Shown here: one piece after another, positions 36,034 through 44,807 of the stretch
Position numbering within the stretch: the stretch's first letter is position 1
How the letters are laid out: each line of letters opens with the position of its first letter
Assembly: GCF_958405895.1 (NCBI RefSeq)
Contig: NZ_CATZAR010000016.1
Reading direction: 5' to 3' (one strand)
From: Ralstonia thomasii
GTDB taxonomy: Bacteria; Pseudomonadota; Gammaproteobacteria; Burkholderiales; Burkholderiaceae
DNA: 64,000 nt
Position numbers and translations under genes: made by a program
The notes under the pieces: model-generated
What the model was told of the DNA's origin: nothing
Seen by the model: only the letters and a program-made list of their open reading frames with translations
Databases searched by the model: none

Positions 36034-36885
36034 TCAACGCCCCAGATAGGATTCGATCACACGCTCATCGCGCTTGACGGCATCGAGCGCGCCTTCGGCC
36101 AAGACGCTGCCTTCGGCCAGCACAGTCACGCGTCCTTCTGCCCCTGCCAGCGCAGCGACGAACTCCATGTCGTGCTCCACGACCATGATGGAGCACGTGC
36201 CGCGCAGGCCATTGAGCAACGCTGCGAGCTGCATCGTTTCTTCGTCCGTCATGCCGGCAACGGGCTCATCGAGCAGCAGAAGTTGCGGTTGCTGCATCAG
36301 CAGCATGCCGATCTCCAGCCGCTGCTTCTGGCCGTGCGAGAGCAGCCCGGCGGGCCGATAGGCCTCCGCTTCCAGATGGATGCGACCGAGCGTTTCTTCG
36401 ATGCGCTGGCGGCCGTCGTTCAGCAGGCGCGCGCGCAGCGAGACCCACCAGCGCTTGTCGGCTTTCATGGCCAGTTCCAGGTTTTCCCACACGGTGTGCT
36501 GCTCGAACACGGTCGGCTTCTGGAACTTGCGGCCGATGCCGATCTGCGCGATGCGCGGCTCGGTCAGGCGCAGCAGGTCGATGGTCTGGCCGAGGAAGAC
36601 ACGGCCGGTCACGTCGGCGTTGCGTGGCCCCGTCTTGCCAGTAATCACGTCCATCATCGTGGTCTTGCCCGCGCCGTTGGGCCCGATGATGCAGCGCAGT
36701 TCGCCGTGGTCGATCGACAGCGTGAGCGCGTTCAGTGCGCGAAAGCCGCCAAAGCGCACCGTCACATCTTCGAGATACAGGATGGCGCCGTGCGAGACGT
36801 CGATGGTGTCCGGCTCGACCAGATGGCCCATGCCGGTGGCGGTGCCGGTCTCCGCGCGGTCGGGGAGTTCGGTGAAGGTGCTCAT
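36034..36885 (-). CDS. urtD: Urea ABC transporter ATP-binding protein UrtD
   Basis: A 283-residue LivG-type ATPase with an extra 35-residue N-terminus. Walker A is IIGPNGAGKTTMMD (about residue 66), the Q-loop region is GIGRKFQKPTVFEQHTVWENL, the signature is LLSHGQKQRLEIGMLL (a variant LSHGQ, normal for UrtD) and Walker B is LLLLDEPVAGMTDEE. The start overlaps urtC by four bases, showing tight coupling. Confidence 0.95.
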   Translation of the reverse strand: MSTFTELPDRAETGTATGMGHLVEPDTIDVSHGAILYLEDVTVRFGGFRALNALTLSIDHGELRCIIGPNGAGKTTMMDVITGKTGPRNADVTGRVFLGQTIDLLRLTEPRIAQIGIGRKFQKPTVFEQHTVWENLELAMKADKRWWVSLRARLLNDGRQRIEETLGRIHLEAEAYRPAGLLSHGQKQRLEIGMLLMQQPQLLLLDEPVAGMTDEETMQLAALLNGLRGTCSIMVVEHDMEFVAALAGAEGRVTVLAEGSVLAEGALDAVKRDERVIESYLGR

Positions 36886-38048
36886 GCGTGGTCTCCGGTG
36901 ACGGTCGCGGTTTCATGCGCCTTGGCTTGCGTGGGCGTGCGCCGCTTCATCCGCAGCTTGCCCAGCAGCCCCAGCACGCCGTTCGGCAGATACAGCGTCA
37001 CCAGCACAAAAATCGCACCGAGCACGAACAGCCAGTACTCCGGCACCCACGCCGTGAGCAACGTCTTGGCCCCGTTGACGAGGAACGCGCCGATGATCGG
37101 GCCGATCAACGTGCCGCGCCCGCCCACGGCCACCCACACCGCCATCTCGATGGAATTGCCCGGGGACATCTCGCCCGGGTTGATGATGCCGACCTGCGGT
37201 ACGTACAGCGCGCCCGCGATGCCGCACAGCACCGCCGAGAACGTCCAGACGAACAGCTTGTAGCCGAGCGGGTTGTAGCCGGAGAACATCACGCGCGCTT
37301 CGGCATCGCGGATGGCCGTGACCACGCGGCCGAACTTGGACGTGACGATGGCGCGGCACGCAATGAACGCCAGCACCAGCGCGACGAACGTGGCTACGAA
37401 GAGCACGGTGCGCGTAGGCAACGCCGAGATCGGGAATCCGAGGATGCGCTTGAAATCGGTAAAGCCATTGTTGCCGCCAAAGCCAGTCTCGTTGCGGAAG
37501 AACAGCAGCATGGCCGCGTACGTCATCGCTTGCGTGATGATCGACAGGTACACGCCCTTGACGCGTGAGCGGAAGGCGAAGAAGCCGAACAGCCACGCCA
37601 GCACGCCGGGCACCAGAATCACCAGCAGCATCGCCCACGCGAAGTGCTCGGTGCCGTGCCAGAACCAGGGCAGCTCTTTCCAGTCGAGGAAGACCATGAA
37701 GTCGGGCAGATCGCTCTTGTACACGCCCTCGCGTCCGATGGAACGCATCAGGTACATGCCCATCGCGTAGCCGCCCAGCGCAAAGAACACGCCGTGGCCG
37801 AGGCTGAGGATGCCGCAGTAGCCCCACACCAGATCGAGCGCCAGCGCCGCCAGCGCGTAGCACATGATCTTGCCGATGAGCGTGAGCGCATACGCCGACA
37901 GATGCAGCGGGCTGCCTTCCGGCACGAGCAACGCGCACACGGGCGCGCCAATACACACGATGAGCGACACCAGCACCAGCGCGGACCACCCGCGCCGCGA
38001 CAGCAACGGCATGCGCGCCGGAATATCGAGTTTGAATTGAGTCGTCAT
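36882..38048 (-). CDS. urtC: Urea ABC transporter permease UrtC
   Basis: A 388-residue LivM-type permease with roughly ten hydrophobic helices. GYCGILSLGHGVFFALGGYAMGMYLM is the conserved branched-chain-type permease motif, and SIIGPIIGAFLVNGAKTLL-like sequence is near the C-terminus (TLIGPIIGAFLVNGAKTLLT here). WHGTEHFAW and DLPDFMVFLDWKELPW form the UrtC-specific periplasmic loop. It starts one base before the urtB stop. Confidence 0.94.
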   Translation of the reverse strand: MTTQFKLDIPARMPLLSRRGWSALVLVSLIVCIGAPVCALLVPEGSPLHLSAYALTLIGKIMCYALAALALDLVWGYCGILSLGHGVFFALGGYAMGMYLMRSIGREGVYKSDLPDFMVFLDWKELPWFWHGTEHFAWAMLLVILVPGVLAWLFGFFAFRSRVKGVYLSIITQAMTYAAMLLFFRNETGFGGNNGFTDFKRILGFPISALPTRTVLFVATFVALVLAFIACRAIVTSKFGRVVTAIRDAEARVMFSGYNPLGYKLFVWTFSAVLCGIAGALYVPQVGIINPGEMSPGNSIEMAVWVAVGGRGTLIGPIIGAFLVNGAKTLLTAWVPEYWLFVLGAIFVLVTLYLPNGVLGLLGKLRMKRRTPTQAKAHETATVTGDHA

Positions 38049-38049
38049 A

Positions 38050-39681
38050 TCAGGCCTCGGCGCTGCGGCCCTTGAGGGCGAACAGCCCCTGCGGACGCTT
38101 CTGGATGAACAGCACGATCAGCACCAGCACGATGATCTTCGCCAGCACCGCGCCGTAGAAAGGCTCGATGAACTTGTTGATGAGCCCGAGCCCGAACGCG
38201 CCGATGATCGTGCCGGCCAGCTGCCCCACTCCGCCCAGCACCACGGCCATGAACGAATCGATGATGTAGCTCTGGCCAAGGTCCGGCCCGACGTTGCCGA
38301 TCTGCGAGAGCGCACAGCCGCCCAGCCCGGCAATGCCCGCGCCGAACGCAAACGCGTAGCTGTCGACCTTCCACGTGCGCACGCCAACGCAGGCGGCCAT
38401 CGTGCGGTTCTGCGTGGTGGCGCGCACGAACAGCCCCAGGCGCGTACGATTGAGCACCGCCCAGGCGATCGCCACCACAGCCAGCGCAAACAGCAGGATG
38501 ACGAGCCGGTTGTACGGCAGGATCAGCCCGGGATACAGCGCAATGCCGCCGCTCATCCAGCTCGGGTTCGCCACCTCCACGTTCTGCGCACCGAAGATCG
38601 AGCGCACCGCCTGCATGAGCAGCAGGCTGATCCCGAAGGTGGCGAGCAGCGTTTCCAGCGGACGGCCGTACAGGTGACGCAGCACCAGCCGTTCCAGCGC
38701 AAAACCGACGATGGCCGCCGCCAGGAACGCGGCAGGCAGTGCTGCGGGCAGATACCAGTCGAATGCGCTGGGGAAGTAGGTGCGGAAGATGGTCTGCACC
38801 ACGTAGGTGGCGTACGCACCGATCATCAGGAACTCACCGTGCGCCATGTTGATGACGCCGATGAGCCCGTAGGTGATGGCCAGCCCGAGCGCCGCCAGCA
38901 GCAGCACCGAACCGAGGCTCAGCCCCGCAAACAGGTTGCCGACCAGCTCGGCCTTGCGTTGCTGCGCGGCGAGGCCGTCGAGCGCCTGTTGGGCCGCGGC
39001 GCGCAGTTCATCGTCGGCGCCGCTGTCCTTGGCAAGCAACGGGGCGATGCGCTGGCGCGTCTGCGGATTGGTATCGCCCGCAAGCAGCTTGAGCGCTTCG
39101 AGCTTCTCGGCATGCGTGCCGTCGTCCAGTGCCAGGTTGGCCCACAGCAGGTCGAGCTTGGCGCGCAGAGCAGTGTCAGTTTCGTGCTTGCGAGCGGCAT
39201 CGACAATCGGCCGCGATGCTGTCTCGAGATGCGCCAGCAAGGTGTCGACCGCTTGTGCGCGCACGGCACGATCGGGCGATTGCAGCACGAAGCCGCTCGC
39301 CGCGCTGTCCACTTGGGCACGCAGGGCATTGTTCAGTGTGAGGGATTGCAGGTCGTCGGCCTTGACGGTGACGGGCTGGCCAGTGATTGCGTCCAGGTAT
39401 TTCTCGCCGTCCTGACGCACCATGCCGACGGCGGGCGCGAAGAACAGCGCGTCATTCTGCAGAGCTTGCAGGATCGGCCCGGCTTGTTCAGCCGGGGCGG
39501 CGGTCAGCGCGTTGAGCGTCTTGACCTTAGCGTCGAAGTCGTCTTCGGCCAGCGGCTTGAGATCGGCCTGGGTCAGGGGTTGTCCGGCAGCCCACGCAGA
39601 GGTTTGGGGCATCGCAGCCAGACAGAAGGCGCACAGCAGTGCGGCAAGGGAATGAAACAACCAGCGGGACAAGCGCATCAT
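38050..39681 (-). CDS. urtB: Urea ABC transporter permease UrtB, long form with periplasmic N-domain
   Basis: A 543-residue protein: a signal peptide (to about residue 32, TSAWAAGQ), an approximately 210-residue helical extracytoplasmic domain with HEAT-like repeats (residues 35-240), then a LivH-type permease with about eight helices. GVINMAHGEFLMIGAYATYV is the permease signature. The long N-domain is normal for proteobacterial UrtB and distinguishes it from LivH. It begins 100 bp after urtA, across two hairpins. Confidence 0.94.
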   Translation of the reverse strand: MMRLSRWLFHSLAALLCAFCLAAMPQTSAWAAGQPLTQADLKPLAEDDFDAKVKTLNALTAAPAEQAGPILQALQNDALFFAPAVGMVRQDGEKYLDAITGQPVTVKADDLQSLTLNNALRAQVDSAASGFVLQSPDRAVRAQAVDTLLAHLETASRPIVDAARKHETDTALRAKLDLLWANLALDDGTHAEKLEALKLLAGDTNPQTRQRIAPLLAKDSGADDELRAAAQQALDGLAAQQRKAELVGNLFAGLSLGSVLLLAALGLAITYGLIGVINMAHGEFLMIGAYATYVVQTIFRTYFPSAFDWYLPAALPAAFLAAAIVGFALERLVLRHLYGRPLETLLATFGISLLLMQAVRSIFGAQNVEVANPSWMSGGIALYPGLILPYNRLVILLFALAVVAIAWAVLNRTRLGLFVRATTQNRTMAACVGVRTWKVDSYAFAFGAGIAGLGGCALSQIGNVGPDLGQSYIIDSFMAVVLGGVGQLAGTIIGAFGLGLINKFIEPFYGAVLAKIIVLVLIVLFIQKRPQGLFALKGRSAEA

Positions 39682-39694
39682 GGCAATCCGATGC

Positions 39695-39775
39695 GTGGCG
39701 GCCGGTGTTGGGGCCGTCCGCCACGTCGTGCAGCGTCGTTCAAAGGACCGGCCGCGCTGTATGCGCCGCCGGTCC
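39695..39775. other. Two consecutive hairpins between urtA and urtB
   Basis: GTGGCGG (39695-39701) with CCGCCAC (39718-39724), and GGACCGGC (39745-39752) with GCCGGTCC (39768-39775), form two GC-rich stems filling the 100-bp gap. In ABC operons such intercistronic stems often protect or partly terminate the message after the binding-protein gene, giving more binding protein than permease. That function is inferred. Confidence 0.5.
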
Positions 39776-39781
39776 GCCTGA

Positions 39782-41038
39782 TTACTTCACTTCGTCAGGC
39801 TTGCCCTCGTTGCCCGAGATGTACGGGCTCCACGGCTTGGCGCGGATCACCGTCGGCGTCTTCCACACGACGTTGAACTGGCCGTCGCCACGCACCTCGC
39901 CGATCATGACCGGCTTGCTCAGGTGATGGTTGTTGTTCATCACCAGCGTGAAGCCCGACGGTGCCTTGAACTGCTGGCCGTACATCGCCTTGCGGACCTT
40001 GTCCACGTCGGTCGAACCGGCTTTCTCGACAGCCTGCTTCCACATCATGATGCCGACGTAGGTGGCTTCCATCGGGTCGTTGGTGACGCGCTTGTCGCCG
40101 CCGGGCAGGTTGTTGGCCTTGACCCATGCAGCCCACTTCTTCTTGAAGTCGTCGTTGACCGGGTTCTTGACCGACATGAAGTAGTTCCATGCGGCCAGAT
40201 GGCCCACCAGGGGCTTGGTGTCGATGCCGCGCAGTTCTTCTTCACCCACCGAGAAGGCCACCACCGGTACGTCCTTGGCCTTCAGGCCCGCGTTGCCGAG
40301 TTCCTTGTAGAACGGCACGTTAGAGTCGCCGTTGATGGTCGACACCACGGCCGTCTTGCCGCCCTGCGCGAACTTCTTGATGTTGGCGACAATGGTCTGA
40401 TAGTCGGAGTGGCCGAACGGCGTGTAGACCTCTTCGATGTCGCTGTCCTTCACGCCCTTGCTGTGCAGGAACGCACGCAGGATCTTGTTGGTCGTGCGCG
40501 GGTAGACGTAATCGGTACCGAGCAGGAAGAAGCGCTTGGCGCCGCCGCCTTCCTTGCTCATCAGGTATTCCACGGCCGGAATGGCCTGCTGGTTGGGTGC
40601 CGCGCCGGTGTAGAAGACGTTCTTCGACATCTCTTCGCCTTCGTACTGCACCGGGTAGAACAGCAGGCCATTCAGCTCTTCATAGACCGGCAGCACCGAC
40701 TTGCGCGACACCGACGTCCAGCAGCCGAACGTCACCGCCACCTTGTCCTGCGTCAGCAGCCCGCGCGCCTTCTCGGCAAACAGCGGCCAGTTCGATGCCG
40801 GATCCACCACCACCGGTTCCAGCTTGCGGCCCAGTACGCCGCCGCTCTTGTTGATCTCGTCGATCGTCATCAGCGCGACGTCTTTCAGCGACGTCTCGGA
40901 GATGGCCATCGTGCCCGACAGCGAATGCAGGACGCCGACCTTGATCGGTTCTTTTGCCTGAGCAAACGCGAGGCTTGACACGGACAACAGCGTTGCGGCG
41001 GCGACGGCAGACAGCTTCAACAGCTCACGACGTTTCAT
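39782..41038 (-). CDS. urtA: Urea ABC transporter substrate-binding protein UrtA
   Basis: A 418-residue periplasmic protein. A signal peptide with a twin-Arg-like start (MKRRELLKLSAVAAATLLS) ends near AFAQAKE. The mature part opens IKVGVLHSLSGTMAISETSL, which is diagnostic for UrtA/AmiC-FmdD amide-urea binding proteins, with GCWTSVSRKSVLPV, YEGEEMSKNVFYTGAAPNQQ and LLGTDYVYPRTTNKI later. AAGGAG precedes the ATG at good spacing. It is the first gene of the urt-ure block and lies 52 bp downstream of a sigma-54-type promoter. Confidence 0.96.
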   Translation of the reverse strand: MKRRELLKLSAVAAATLLSVSSLAFAQAKEPIKVGVLHSLSGTMAISETSLKDVALMTIDEINKSGGVLGRKLEPVVVDPASNWPLFAEKARGLLTQDKVAVTFGCWTSVSRKSVLPVYEELNGLLFYPVQYEGEEMSKNVFYTGAAPNQQAIPAVEYLMSKEGGGAKRFFLLGTDYVYPRTTNKILRAFLHSKGVKDSDIEEVYTPFGHSDYQTIVANIKKFAQGGKTAVVSTINGDSNVPFYKELGNAGLKAKDVPVVAFSVGEEELRGIDTKPLVGHLAAWNYFMSVKNPVNDDFKKKWAAWVKANNLPGGDKRVTNDPMEATYVGIMMWKQAVEKAGSTDVDKVRKAMYGQQFKAPSGFTLVMNNNHHLSKPVMIGEVRGDGQFNVVWKTPTVIRAKPWSPYISGNEGKPDEVK

Positions 41039-41089
41039 TGCGGCTCCTTGGGTTTATTGGTGGCGAGAACGACTCCCGGGGCCCAAAAG

Positions 41090-41105
41090 TGCAACTACCG
41101 TGCCA
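41090..41105 (-). promoter_or_regulatory. Sigma-54 (RpoN) promoter for urtA
   Basis: On the minus strand 41105-41090 reads TGGCACGGTAGTTGCA. This matches the -24/-12 consensus TGGCACG-N4-TTGCA at every fixed base, with the GG and GC pairs at correct spacing. It would start transcription about 40 nt upstream of the urtA ATG. Further upstream, 41187-41205 is a 19-bp inverted repeat (TGCGCCC-N5-GGGCGCA) at a distance suitable for an NtrC-type enhancer site, though it differs from the NtrC consensus. This indicates nitrogen-limited expression of urea uptake. Confidence 0.8.
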
Positions 41106-41248
41106 TCGCATTTGGCTCATTCGAAGGGAAATACGCGCCAAAACGGTGCTGGAACCGCGCCAACTCTGCGCATCTGTTCGTCGGAATGCGCCCGCTTGGG
41201 GCGCAGGAAGACAAGCACAAGACAAGCGGAGCGCAAGGACGGGCGATA

Positions 41249-41278
41249 CAAAAAGAAAGGCCGGCATCGCGCCGGCCT
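41249..41278 (-). terminator. Intrinsic terminator after the MaoC-type gene
   Basis: On the minus strand GGCCGGC, a short loop and GCCGGCC (41277-41259) are followed by TTTCTTTTT. It lies 25 bp after the stop of the downstream-most MaoC gene and insulates it from the urtA promoter region. Confidence 0.85.
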
Positions 41279-41301
41279 CGGGAACTTGAAAAAAGCCAGA
41301 C

Positions 41302-41781
41302 TCAGGAATAGCGGCGCGAAATCGATTCGGCGACACACACCGGGCGCTCCTGCCCCTCGCGCTCGATGGTGACGGCCCAGGTCATCTGCGCGCCGGTCAA
41401 CGTGGGTGCATTCGGCAACGGCGGCAGCGCTTCCATCTCCAACAGCTTGACTCGCGCGCGTACACGGCTGCCCACCGGCACGGGCGCCGTAAAGCGAACC
41501 TTGTTCAGGCCGTAGTTCACGCCCATTTTCACGTCGGACATCTCGATCGCGTTGGCCATCAGCATCGGCAGCAGCGACAGCGTCAGAAAACCGTGTGCCA
41601 CCGGTGCGCCAAACGGCGACTCGCGCCTGGCGCGCTCCACGTCCACGTGAATCCACTGGTGATCGCCCGTGGCCTCGGCAAAGAGGTTCACCTGTTGCTG
41701 CGTGATCTCGGTCCAGTCACTCACGGCAACTTCCTGGCCGATCAAACCTTTCAGCTCGTCGAGCGATTCGATGATGCGCAT
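41302..41781 (-). CDS. MaoC-family dehydratase (R-specific enoyl-CoA hydratase/NodN-like)
   Basis: A 159-residue hotdog hydratase. VSDWTEITQQQVNLFAEATGDHQWIHVDVERAR (in parts) contains the hydratase-2 motif with catalytic Asp and His (GDHQWIHVD, about residue 44), and FGAPVAHGFLTLSLLP is the following helix. VNYGLNKVRFTAPVPVGSRVRAR completes the fold. It should hydrate enoyl-CoA to (R)-3-hydroxyacyl-CoA. The ATG at 41781 is chosen for family fit. It is the last gene of the acyl-CoA operon, 37 bp after the second MaoC gene. Confidence 0.9.
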   Translation of the reverse strand: MRIIESLDELKGLIGQEVAVSDWTEITQQQVNLFAEATGDHQWIHVDVERARRESPFGAPVAHGFLTLSLLPMLMANAIEMSDVKMGVNYGLNKVRFTAPVPVGSRVRARVKLLEMEALPPLPNAPTLTGAQMTWAVTIEREGQERPVCVAESISRRYS

Positions 41782-41818
41782 CTGCGTTGTCTCCTTGTTG
41801 TGATGCGATGACGTGTCA

Positions 41819-42304
41819 TCAAGCCTTCGGGCGGCGGCCAAACAAGCCCATGCCCGTGACCGTGCACACAAGTTCTCCGCGCTGGTTGCGAGCCTCCCAG
41901 CGGTTGACGGCCACGCCGCGGTCCGGCTTTGACTGCGACGGACGCACTTCCATGCAGGTGCTCGACACCGACAGCGTATCGCCCGGATACACCGGCTTCA
42001 TCCAGCGGATTTCATCCACGCCTGGGGAACCCATGCTGGCTGCCTTGCCGAGGAAGCCGGTGACCATCAGCCGCATCATGATCGAGCAGGTCATCCAGCC
42101 GCTCGAAATAATGCCGCCGTAGATGCTGTGCTTGGCGGCCTCTGCATCGATGTGGAATGGCTGCGGATCGTACTGCCGCGCGAAGGTCAGAATCTCGTCT
42201 TCGGTGACGGTGTAGGAACCCATCTGCAGCGTGCGCCCGACTTCAAAATCGTCGAAGTAGAACTCGTACGATCGTGTGGCCTCTGCCCTTTCGTTCTCTG
42301 CCAT
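41819..42304 (-). CDS. MaoC-family dehydratase
   Basis: A 161-residue hotdog protein. YFDDFEVGRTLQMGSYTVTE leads to ILTFARQYDPQPFHIDAEAA, the hydratase motif with Asp-x4-His (YDPQPFHID, about residue 46), then YGGIISSGWMTCSIMMRL. WMKPVYPGDTLSVSSTCMEVRPSQSKPDRG follows (given as two strands). GGAGACGAC precedes the ATG at 42304. A neighbour of a second MaoC gene and two ACADs, it probably acts on the same acyl-CoA pathway. Confidence 0.9.
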   Translation of the reverse strand: MAENERAEATRSYEFYFDDFEVGRTLQMGSYTVTEDEILTFARQYDPQPFHIDAEAAKHSIYGGIISSGWMTCSIMMRLMVTGFLGKAASMGSPGVDEIRWMKPVYPGDTLSVSSTCMEVRPSQSKPDRGVAVNRWEARNQRGELVCTVTGMGLFGRRPKA

Positions 42305-42323
42305 GTCGTCTCCTCCAAATGAC

Positions 42324-42349
42324 AACGCCCCGCACGAATGCGGGGCGTT
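42324..42349. other. Strong hairpin between ACAD and MaoC genes
   Basis: AACGCCCCGCA (42324-42334), a four-base loop and TGCGGGGCGTT (42339-42349) form a perfect 11-bp stem in the 56-bp gap. It lacks a clear T-run on the minus strand (GTCATTT follows), so it may act as an attenuator or stability element and not a full terminator. Confidence 0.5.
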
Positions 42350-42360
42350 CAGGTTTGCCG

Positions 42361-43491
42361 TTACGCCGCCTGCTGGAAGCCGGGCAGCGATGTGAAGCGT
42401 GCGAGGTGATGATCCACGTCGCCCAGCGTCGTGTTGATCATCGTCAGCCGCTTGAACATGTGCGCGGCGGGCAGTTCGTTCGTCACGCCCATGCCGCCGT
42501 GCAGTTGCACCGCTTCCTGGCCAACGTCACGCGCCGCCTGGCCGACACGTGCCTTGGCAGCAGACACATAGCGGCGGCGCGCCTCGACATCGCCATCTTC
42601 AAAATGCGCAGCGGCAAGATACGTGATCGAACGCGCCTGCTCGCCATGGATGAACATGTCGACCATGCGATGCTGCAGCGCCTGGAAGCGCGCGATGGGC
42701 ACGCCAAACTGCTGGCGGGTCTTGGTGTACTCCAGCGTTGCGGCGTTCAGCGCATCGATCAGGCCGATCGCTTCTGCGCACAACAGCACGCAGCCAAGAT
42801 CGGCTACGGCGTCGATGGTCTCCCACGCTTCGCCGGCCTTGCCCAGCAGCGTTGCCGGCGCGTTGTCGAAGCGGATATCCGCAGCGTGCAGGTTGTCGAT
42901 CGTGCGGTAATCCTTGACCGTCACGCCGGCGGCATCACGGTCGACCACGAACAGCGACAGGCCCGACGTATCACGCGCTTCGCCGCCCGTGCGCGCCGAG
43001 ACGATCAGCTTGTCTGCCTGCGCGCCATGCACCACAACCGCCTTCTCGCCGGTGAGCGTCCAGCCGCTGCCCTGCTGCGCAGCACGCGTGGTGACATTGA
43101 AAAGCTCGTAACGCGATTGGCGCTCGCCAAAGGCAATGGCCAGCTTCACGGCGCCGCCAGCGACTTCTTCCAGCAACCCTTCCTGGCCGCCCGCGAGCTT
43201 CAGCGCCTGGGCACCCAGCACGGTGGCCTGATACGGCTCCACGACCAGGCCGCGGCCCAGTTCCTGCATCACCACCAGCAAGTCCATCGCACGGCCGTCA
43301 AAACCGCCTTGTGCTTCGGGCACTGGCAGCGCGGTCAGGCCCAGTTCTGCCAGTGCATCCCAATGGCTCTGCGACACACCTTCCGGCGAATACACCACCT
43401 TGTTGCGCGCTTCAAAGCCGTAATCCTTCTCAATGAAGCGGCGCACCGCATCGGCAAGTTGCTTCTGTTCGTCGGTGAACGAGAAATCCAT
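42361..43491 (-). CDS. Acyl-CoA dehydrogenase family protein (short ACAD)
   Basis: A 376-residue flavoprotein. It opens MDFSFTDEQKQLADAVRRFIEKDYGFE; ALPVPEAQGGFDGRAMDLLV is in the N-domain, LTGEKAVVVHGAQADKLIVSAR in the beta domain, and EAVQLHGGMGVTNELPAAHM near the C-terminus. The middle SMTEP-type motif of classical ACADs is weak, and it pairs with a second ACAD (43527-44723) 35 bp upstream. That arrangement resembles heteromeric steroid-type ACADs (FadE26/27-like, alpha2-beta2). A heterodimer is an inference. Confidence 0.9.
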   Translation of the reverse strand: MDFSFTDEQKQLADAVRRFIEKDYGFEARNKVVYSPEGVSQSHWDALAELGLTALPVPEAQGGFDGRAMDLLVVMQELGRGLVVEPYQATVLGAQALKLAGGQEGLLEEVAGGAVKLAIAFGERQSRYELFNVTTRAAQQGSGWTLTGEKAVVVHGAQADKLIVSARTGGEARDTSGLSLFVVDRDAAGVTVKDYRTIDNLHAADIRFDNAPATLLGKAGEAWETIDAVADLGCVLLCAEAIGLIDALNAATLEYTKTRQQFGVPIARFQALQHRMVDMFIHGEQARSITYLAAAHFEDGDVEARRRYVSAAKARVGQAARDVGQEAVQLHGGMGVTNELPAAHMFKRLTMINTTLGDVDHHLARFTSLPGFQQAA

Positions 43492-43526
43492 GTTTGTCTC
43501 CGCTATGTGTTCTGTCGCCGTTCTGG

Positions 43527-44723
43527 TCAGACGCCAAGGATCATCTGCGAGATGATGTTGCGCTGGATCTCGTTCGACCCGCCGTAGATCGAGGTCTTGC
43601 GATAGTTGAAGTAGTACGGCGCGAGCGGTGCGGCGTCGTTGTCGCCCGTCACGGCCTGCAAGGTGTCGCCTTCGAGGTAGCTCGGATCGAACGGCTGGGC
43701 GTACGGCCCCGCGGCCTCGACCATCAACTCGGTCAGCATCTGCTGGATCTGCGTGCCCTTGATCTTGAGCAGCGACGCCTCGGGGCCCGGGCCCTTGCCG
43801 GCGTTCTCGCTCGACACCACACGCAGCACCGTCATCTCCAGCGCCAGCAGTTCGATTTCCAGCGAGGCTACCTTGGCACCGAATACCGGATCCTGCAGCA
43901 GCGGCTTGCCGTTCTTCTGGTGTTGCTGGGCGACACGCTTGAGAAACGCCAGTTCGCGCTTGGAATTGCCCACACGCGCAATGCCCGTGCGCTCGTGGCC
44001 GAGCAGGTACTTGGCGTACGTCCAGCCGCGGTTCTCATCACCGATCAGGTTTTGAACCGGCACCTTCACGTTGTCGAAGAAGACTTCGTTCACCTCGTGC
44101 TCTTCGTCGAGCATGATGATCGGGCGCACGGTGATTCCTGGCGTCTTCATATCGATCAACAGGAACGAAATACCCTCTTGCTTCTTCGCGTCCGGATCCG
44201 TGCGGACCAGACAGAAGATCATGTCGGCGTGTTGGCCGAGCGTGGTCCACGTCTTCTGGCCGTTGACGATGTAGTGATCGCCTTCGCGCACGGCACGCGT
44301 CTTCACCGAGGCCAGATCGGAACCGGACCCCGGCTCCGAATAGCCCTGGCACCACCAATCGGTGCAATCAACGATGCGCGGCAGGAAGTAGCGCTTCTGC
44401 GCTTCATTGCCGTACTTCATGATGACGGGCGCGACCATGCTGACGCCGAACGGCAGAACGCCGGGCGCGCCGACCCGCGCGCACTCTTCGTCCCAGATGT
44501 GCTTTTGGATGGGGGACCAGCCGGTACCGCCCCACTCGACCGGCCAATGCGGCACCGACCAGCCCTTGCCCGCGAGCGCCTTGTGCCAGCGAACGAAATC
44601 TTCGCGGTTCAGGCGCCGGTGGTTCAACACCTTGTCCTGGATGTCCTTGGGCAGATTGGCTTCCAGCCAGCTGCGGACTTCCTGGCGGAACGCATCATCG
44701 GCCGCCGAGTAGTTCAGATCCAT
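43527..44723 (-). CDS. Acyl-CoA dehydrogenase family protein (long partner)
   Basis: A 398-residue flavoprotein. It starts MDLNYSAADDAFRQEVRSWL, has WSVPHWPVEWGGTGWSPIQK, the FAD/substrate motif QGYSEPGSGSDLASVKTRAV (about residue 125), IVNGQKTWTTLGQHADMIFC, and the C-terminal YGGSNEIQRNIISQMILG signature. It is typical of the FadE17/FadE26-like group that works with a shorter partner, which lies next to it. The ATG at 44723 is chosen; nine extra upstream residues are possible. Confidence 0.92.
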   Translation of the reverse strand: MDLNYSAADDAFRQEVRSWLEANLPKDIQDKVLNHRRLNREDFVRWHKALAGKGWSVPHWPVEWGGTGWSPIQKHIWDEECARVGAPGVLPFGVSMVAPVIMKYGNEAQKRYFLPRIVDCTDWWCQGYSEPGSGSDLASVKTRAVREGDHYIVNGQKTWTTLGQHADMIFCLVRTDPDAKKQEGISFLLIDMKTPGITVRPIIMLDEEHEVNEVFFDNVKVPVQNLIGDENRGWTYAKYLLGHERTGIARVGNSKRELAFLKRVAQQHQKNGKPLLQDPVFGAKVASLEIELLALEMTVLRVVSSENAGKGPGPEASLLKIKGTQIQQMLTELMVEAAGPYAQPFDPSYLEGDTLQAVTGDNDAAPLAPYYFNYRKTSIYGGSNEIQRNIISQMILGV

Positions 44724-44807
44724 GCCTGTCTCCTGTGGTTGGCTCCCCACCGTGGCAAATCGGTGGAGAACGTTCTGTCGGACCGGCGCGGACCTGAATC
44801 GGGGCTG

